Below are positions 60,101 to 64,000 of a stretch of 64,000 bases of DNA, piece by piece. How positions within the stretch are numbered: position 1 is the stretch's first letter; every line of letters begins with the position of its first letter. The stretch is from Warburgia ugandensis (lineage: Eukaryota; Streptophyta; Magnoliopsida; Canellales; Canellaceae). The stretch spans positions 44,592,001 through 44,656,000 of the forward strand of contig CP141127.1 of NCBI GenBank assembly GCA_035236585.1, read 5' to 3'. Made by a program: the position numbers and the translations under genes. The notes below the pieces were generated by a model. The model was not told where the DNA came from, ran no database searches, and saw only the letters and a program-made list of their open reading frames with translations.

Positions 60101-61610
60101 GTTTGTGAGGTCTAAACACCTCCTTACATGAGGATTGAAGTAACCATTTTGTATTCAACCATCCAACTAGTAAGCCTTAGCTAATTTAACATAAGAGGAG
60201 CTTCTAGACTTAGGATGAAATATGCTACCCTCAACCAGTAAAACATTAACTAGTTGAGTAATAATAACAAGAGCATAAAAGGTTAGTAAATCATCTAACC
60301 CTAATAAAAAATTGTAATCAAGTTATGGATGATTAAATAAGATCCGTAGGATCTTAAATGATAAAAAACAATAAGAATACTAATGTAGTATTGTATTACG
60401 TATGTATATATAGAAATCATGTATGGGTATGTAGAAGAACATAGATAGAGAATCCAAACCCTTGATCAAACATGAGTCAGGGAAAGATTAGGGTATCCCT
60501 TATAGGAATACATACTTGAATAGAGAAATAACCTTATACGTATCGCTTGACAGATGGACGAATTCAGACCAAGATGGACATTGTGGAAGAATACATTTGA
60601 GATGTATGAATCATGATACTACTTTGAGGTAGGTGGATATACAAAGATGTATTAGAGACTCATGTGTATACATACATGATTTTTCTGTCTAGAATTATAG
60701 ACCTTCATAATATAGTTATGCATAGTACCTTAGCATAGTCATGATCCAATTAAGTGATCGAAAACATATGATCCAACTAAGTGATCCAAAACTTATGATC
60801 CAATTAAGTGATCCAATCTCATAATCTAATCAAAATTTACCTAATCTGATGATTAAGGCTAATGAGGTGAAAGTAATGAGATATGGAGACTAAGAAAACC
60901 CTAAGAATAGGATATAGAAAATATTCTAGCTTTAGTTAAATAGACACATCATCTTATATGTACAATGTATTTTTCATACAAGCATGGTGGCATGTGTTTT
61001 AGTTTTACATAGTCTTAGGACTGGGGATGCTATGCTAGGGAAGTTATGAGGGTTTGGCCACCTGCTTCCTGAAATTTATATGATGGATACCATGCCCGAA
61101 GAGAGGCTAAATGTCATGTGTGGCAATCATGAGAAGGCCAGCACTGTGATAGCCAGAGTTCCCCCCATGCAAATTTGGCTTTATTATTTTCCACAGTTGG
61201 ATCAGTAGATTATTATGCAGTTATCCAAGATCGTTGTACGGATTGAGAATGTAGCATAGTAGTCCTTCTGTATTTTGCATTATGATGCACATATGATAAG
61301 CATAATGTAATGCCATGGTATAATGAGATACCACTAAATGAGTTCCTAGAATTCCTCGTATAAAGAGTGGCTGAATACTAATTTCCTAAGTGAAAATATA
61401 GCCAGGTGAAGGAACAAGTTTTCAGCAATCTTCCCCATAATAACTAATTTGTCCCATACTATATAAATAACGTATGTAATCTATGTATGAGTATGAGATA
61501 ACTCATGAATGAATAAGCATGATGGATTAATGATTGAGGTATGTATTCTTATATTAGTGAAGTAGTATATGTTTGTATCCCCTACCATGCATAGCTTGCT
61601 GAGGTGCTAT
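57139..61610 (+). mobile_element. LTR C, A/D-family LTR, interrupted by LTR E
   Basis: It begins TGTAACACCCC and follows the A-type LTR in order: GTGGGGCCCACAAGGG (about 57,537), TGCAAATA where A has TATAAATA (about 57,713), a moderately GC-rich block (58,470-58,620), the CTTACATGAGGATTGAAGTA block (about 60,123) and GGGATGCTATGCTAGGGAAG (about 61,023). The 3' end is not reached; it is broken at 61,610 by LTR E. Whether it is a solo LTR or the 5' LTR of a whole element lies beyond the window. Confidence 0.85.
60741..60821 (+). repeat. Three 27-bp tandem repeats in LTR C
   Basis: ATGATCCAATTAAGTGATC-type units begin at 60,741, 60,768 and 60,795, with a few substitutions. Confidence 0.85.
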
Positions 61611-64000
61611 TGTAATGCCCGAGCAATTTACGCCATTTTAAACAAAAATTGGACATTTTATGGGAAATAAATTGTGTTAAATGTTTTACTTTATTTAAAA
61701 TATTAAACTAAGGAATTTGTGATAAAACTTGGTACCATTATATTCTACTCAAAAAATGGAATCCAACACCTCAAAGAACGCCGAAAACGGAGTTCGTATG
61801 AAGAAGTTACGGCCGTTTAAAGATTAGGGGTATTTTTGTAAATTTAACAGAAAACGAAAAGAACGAAAAACGCAGGGGGCGTTTTGATAACAGCACCCAC
61901 TGTCGTCTTCCACCTCCATATTTCTCCAGAACCCTTTTCTCCCAATTTCTCCAGAACACACCAGGGGAAAGGGCGGCACCGCCTTCTCCCCTCTATAAAA
62001 TCCCCATCTCCCCCTTCACAAAAACACGATTTTTTGACCATTTTGAGACTGGGGTTTCCGGCAAAAATCAAAAATCCGTCTCCCCATTCCCCTTTCTTCC
62101 TCTGGTCGCACTGGAATGGTGGGCTTTTCCCTCTTCACGATTTCCAACGAAGATGGGGTTTTTAGGCTGAAAGAGGGAGCCGCACCACCTGAAGGAGGGC
62201 GTCCCCGGCTACCCAGGTAAGCCCCTCTTTCCCTTTCTCTCCGTTTGCTTCCCCCAGGCCAGATCCATGCCGAATCTGGTCTTTTCCCAGCCGTTTTCCA
62301 ACCGGGTTTCCTGGCCGAAAAATGCCGCAGGCCGGTTCCAGCCGGCCCTGCACGAACAAGGCATCCCAGGGATGCCATGCTCCACATACACCTGGGACAG
62401 GGTCCCTAGGATGGCTTTCGGGCATACGACAATGCGGACACTGTCCCAGGTGTGGCTTTCGGGTGCTCGCGCGACATGGGGCACGGGTCCTGGCTTGACC
62501 AGGATGCACGGGGTGCCCTGGGAGCTGAGATGCGCCATGCTACACCAAAGGTGCATCCGTGTGATGCCATCCAGGATGCGCGTCATAGCGCATGACTTGA
62601 GCATGGATGTGCGCATGCAAAACACGGTCCTTGCCACGGCCTTTGGGCGCGCACGCACGTGAGGTAGTCGCGGTTCAACCAGGATGCACGGGTGTCCTGG
62701 GAACTAGGACATGCAGACCTAATGAGACTTTAAAGTTAGGATCATAGGACAATTTATAGAGTTTAACTATTAAATAGTAGATCCATATCATAGGATCTAG
62801 CTTGACAATGAATTACGCAAGGACCATGGACCCTAAAAGGCAGATCTAACGATCTAATGTCTAAATAGATTGAAATTAATAAGGACTCCTTGTATCCATT
62901 CATACCCAGGAGTTTATAAATGAGACCCAAAGACGAGTTGAGCGATAAAGGACGCAACTCCAGGAGACTATGAGGTAGGTGCTCTATTGCTACTAGACTT
63001 TATAAAAGAGCCATGATCGTTTTGAGAGTGCATGTTTTAAGTATGAATTATATGACTTATTTTATGACTTGTTTAGCATATAAGTGAATTCAACATGCAT
63101 ATGATAAATACATTATGCATAGACATGTTTTGCAAACAATTGCATATATTGTATGATTTGTGAGCATTGAGTTCTTGAAAAATTGCATGTCCTTGAGGGT
63201 TACCAAAAGACGCTGGAGTGCCCAAAAGACGCTAGGTAAGTAGTTGTGAGGGCCAGGTAGTTGTGAGGGACCCAAAGAGGACAGGTTTTGAAATAGAGGT
63301 TTTCACTTGTTTCATCGTATATGATTTGGGCTAGTAAGCTTGTGGGCGTTATGCTGAGAGGTCTGGGGTGGCCTCCCAGCCTCTACCACTATTAGGTGGA
63401 ATGGGTACCACGCCCAAAAAGGGCATGTCCTACGTCGACTGCATGTGGTACAGGGGGCTACCACTGGTGTCACGGCACTGGGTCAATGTGTCATATGCCC
63501 TGTGGAGGCTATGACACTGGGTCCCTAGGTACCCAGGGACCACACAGCGGCGAGGTCGTGGGCATAGTTGGGCCCTATGGTTTGAGGATTTACTTGCATT
63601 GCATATGGCATGACATGAGGTTGGTCGACCATACCATATATCAATGAGTTGGATTTAGTGGAGCATCTTATGCATATCATTATGTTTATGATATATATAT
63701 ACTTTCGACTTGGATTATGCTAGTCTTTAAGTTGTCAGTATTCCAGTTCAACAGTGGTTTTTAATATCGATATTGAACATGATTGTTCGAACATGCACAT
63801 GTTTTAAAGAGCATATGATTTTAAACATAGCATGCATTGTAAAACTAGTAGTGATAGACTCCTACTGAGTATAGTATATACTCACCCTATCCTTAACATT
63901 TTTCAGGATAGTTTTATTCACGATTAGAAGACGCCTCAGGAAATGTTGGTGCTACGAGCAAGAAAAATAAAACAGAGACAATTATACATGTAAGTAAGCA
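61611..64000 (+). mobile_element. LTR E, B-family LTR, truncated by window end
   Basis: It begins TGTAATGCCCGAGC and parallels the element B 5' LTR: TATA box TATAAAA (61,994-62,000), C-rich start region, GC-rich repeats (62,330-62,710), and ATCGATATTGAACATGATTG near 63,764. It differs by an extra block at about 63,293-63,490 (CTAGTAAGCTTGTGGGCGTT...). The base before it is the end of GCTAT (61,606-61,610), the candidate left target duplication. The 3' end should lie a few hundred bases past 64,000. Confidence 0.88.
61994..62000 (+). promoter_or_regulatory. Putative TATA box of LTR E
   Basis: TATAAAA followed by TCCCCATCTCCCCC, equivalent to the box at 41,873 in element B. Confidence 0.55.

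Noticed and set aside
1..64000. A bacterial-type operon, defence system or other multi-gene system
   Set aside because: No operon structure, ribosome binding sites or run of adjacent coding frames exists. The window is plant repeat and organelle-derived DNA.

Overview
This window looks like nuclear chromosomal DNA from a flowering plant. It holds no gene that I would call functional. It is a patchwork of old organelle-derived DNA (about 1-12,897 and probably about 30,753-37,500) and nested long-terminal-repeat (LTR) retrotransposons, which fill most of the rest. The plant assignment rests on a plastid petL-petG-trnW-trnP cluster, a plastid-type trnN, the 5' part of a plant-mitochondrial 26S rRNA gene, and plant Ty3/gypsy lineages (Tekay/Del-like chromovirus pol, Athila/Tat-like gag). 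The rRNA and tRNA copies carry mutations that a working organelle copy should not have. Complete retroelements with target-site duplications surround them. Both facts favour mitochondrial DNA that moved to the nucleus (NUMT) over an organelle genome.

Layout. 1-12,897: mitochondrial-like DNA with the plastid cluster (2,390-3,180), four tandem copies of a ~791-bp repeat (3,461-6,619), a 22-C run, scrambled gypsy gag/protease remnants (6,794-10,480), and an rrn26 fragment cut off at 12,897. 12,898-16,046 plus 29,263-~30,752: one long LTR (D, minus strand) split by a complete element, A (16,047-29,262; TSD ATACT). A has LTRs of 4,727 and 4,729 bp and a 3,760-bp internal region with no usable ORF, which makes it a LARD (large retrotransposon derivative). 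~30,753-37,500: more mitochondrial-like DNA with a decayed trnN. ~37,530-39,309: broken chromovirus pol. 39,310-41,458 plus 50,168-51,150: a T-rich repeat (X), split by a second complete LARD, B (41,459-50,167; TSD CTTCC). 51,150-53,029: Athila-like gag remnant behind a tRNA-Asp-type primer site. 54,280-57,138: a second copy of X, interrupted by LTR C (57,139-61,610, A/D family). C is in turn interrupted by LTR E (61,611 to window end, B family).

How the parts relate. A and B share LTR termini, a tRNA-iMet-type primer binding site, and a conserved box plus polypurine tract before the 3' LTR, but encode no proteins. They look like non-autonomous elements mobilised by a related chromovirus; the broken pol at 37.5 kb shows that such a lineage exists here. 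The order of events can be read from the nesting: organelle DNA arrived, LTR D landed in rrn26, then A landed in D; separately, X was hit by B and by C, and C by E. Almost all differences I could see between the two LTRs of A sit at CAG/CTG (CHG) trinucleotides. This suggests base-calling error at methylated sites rather than true divergence.
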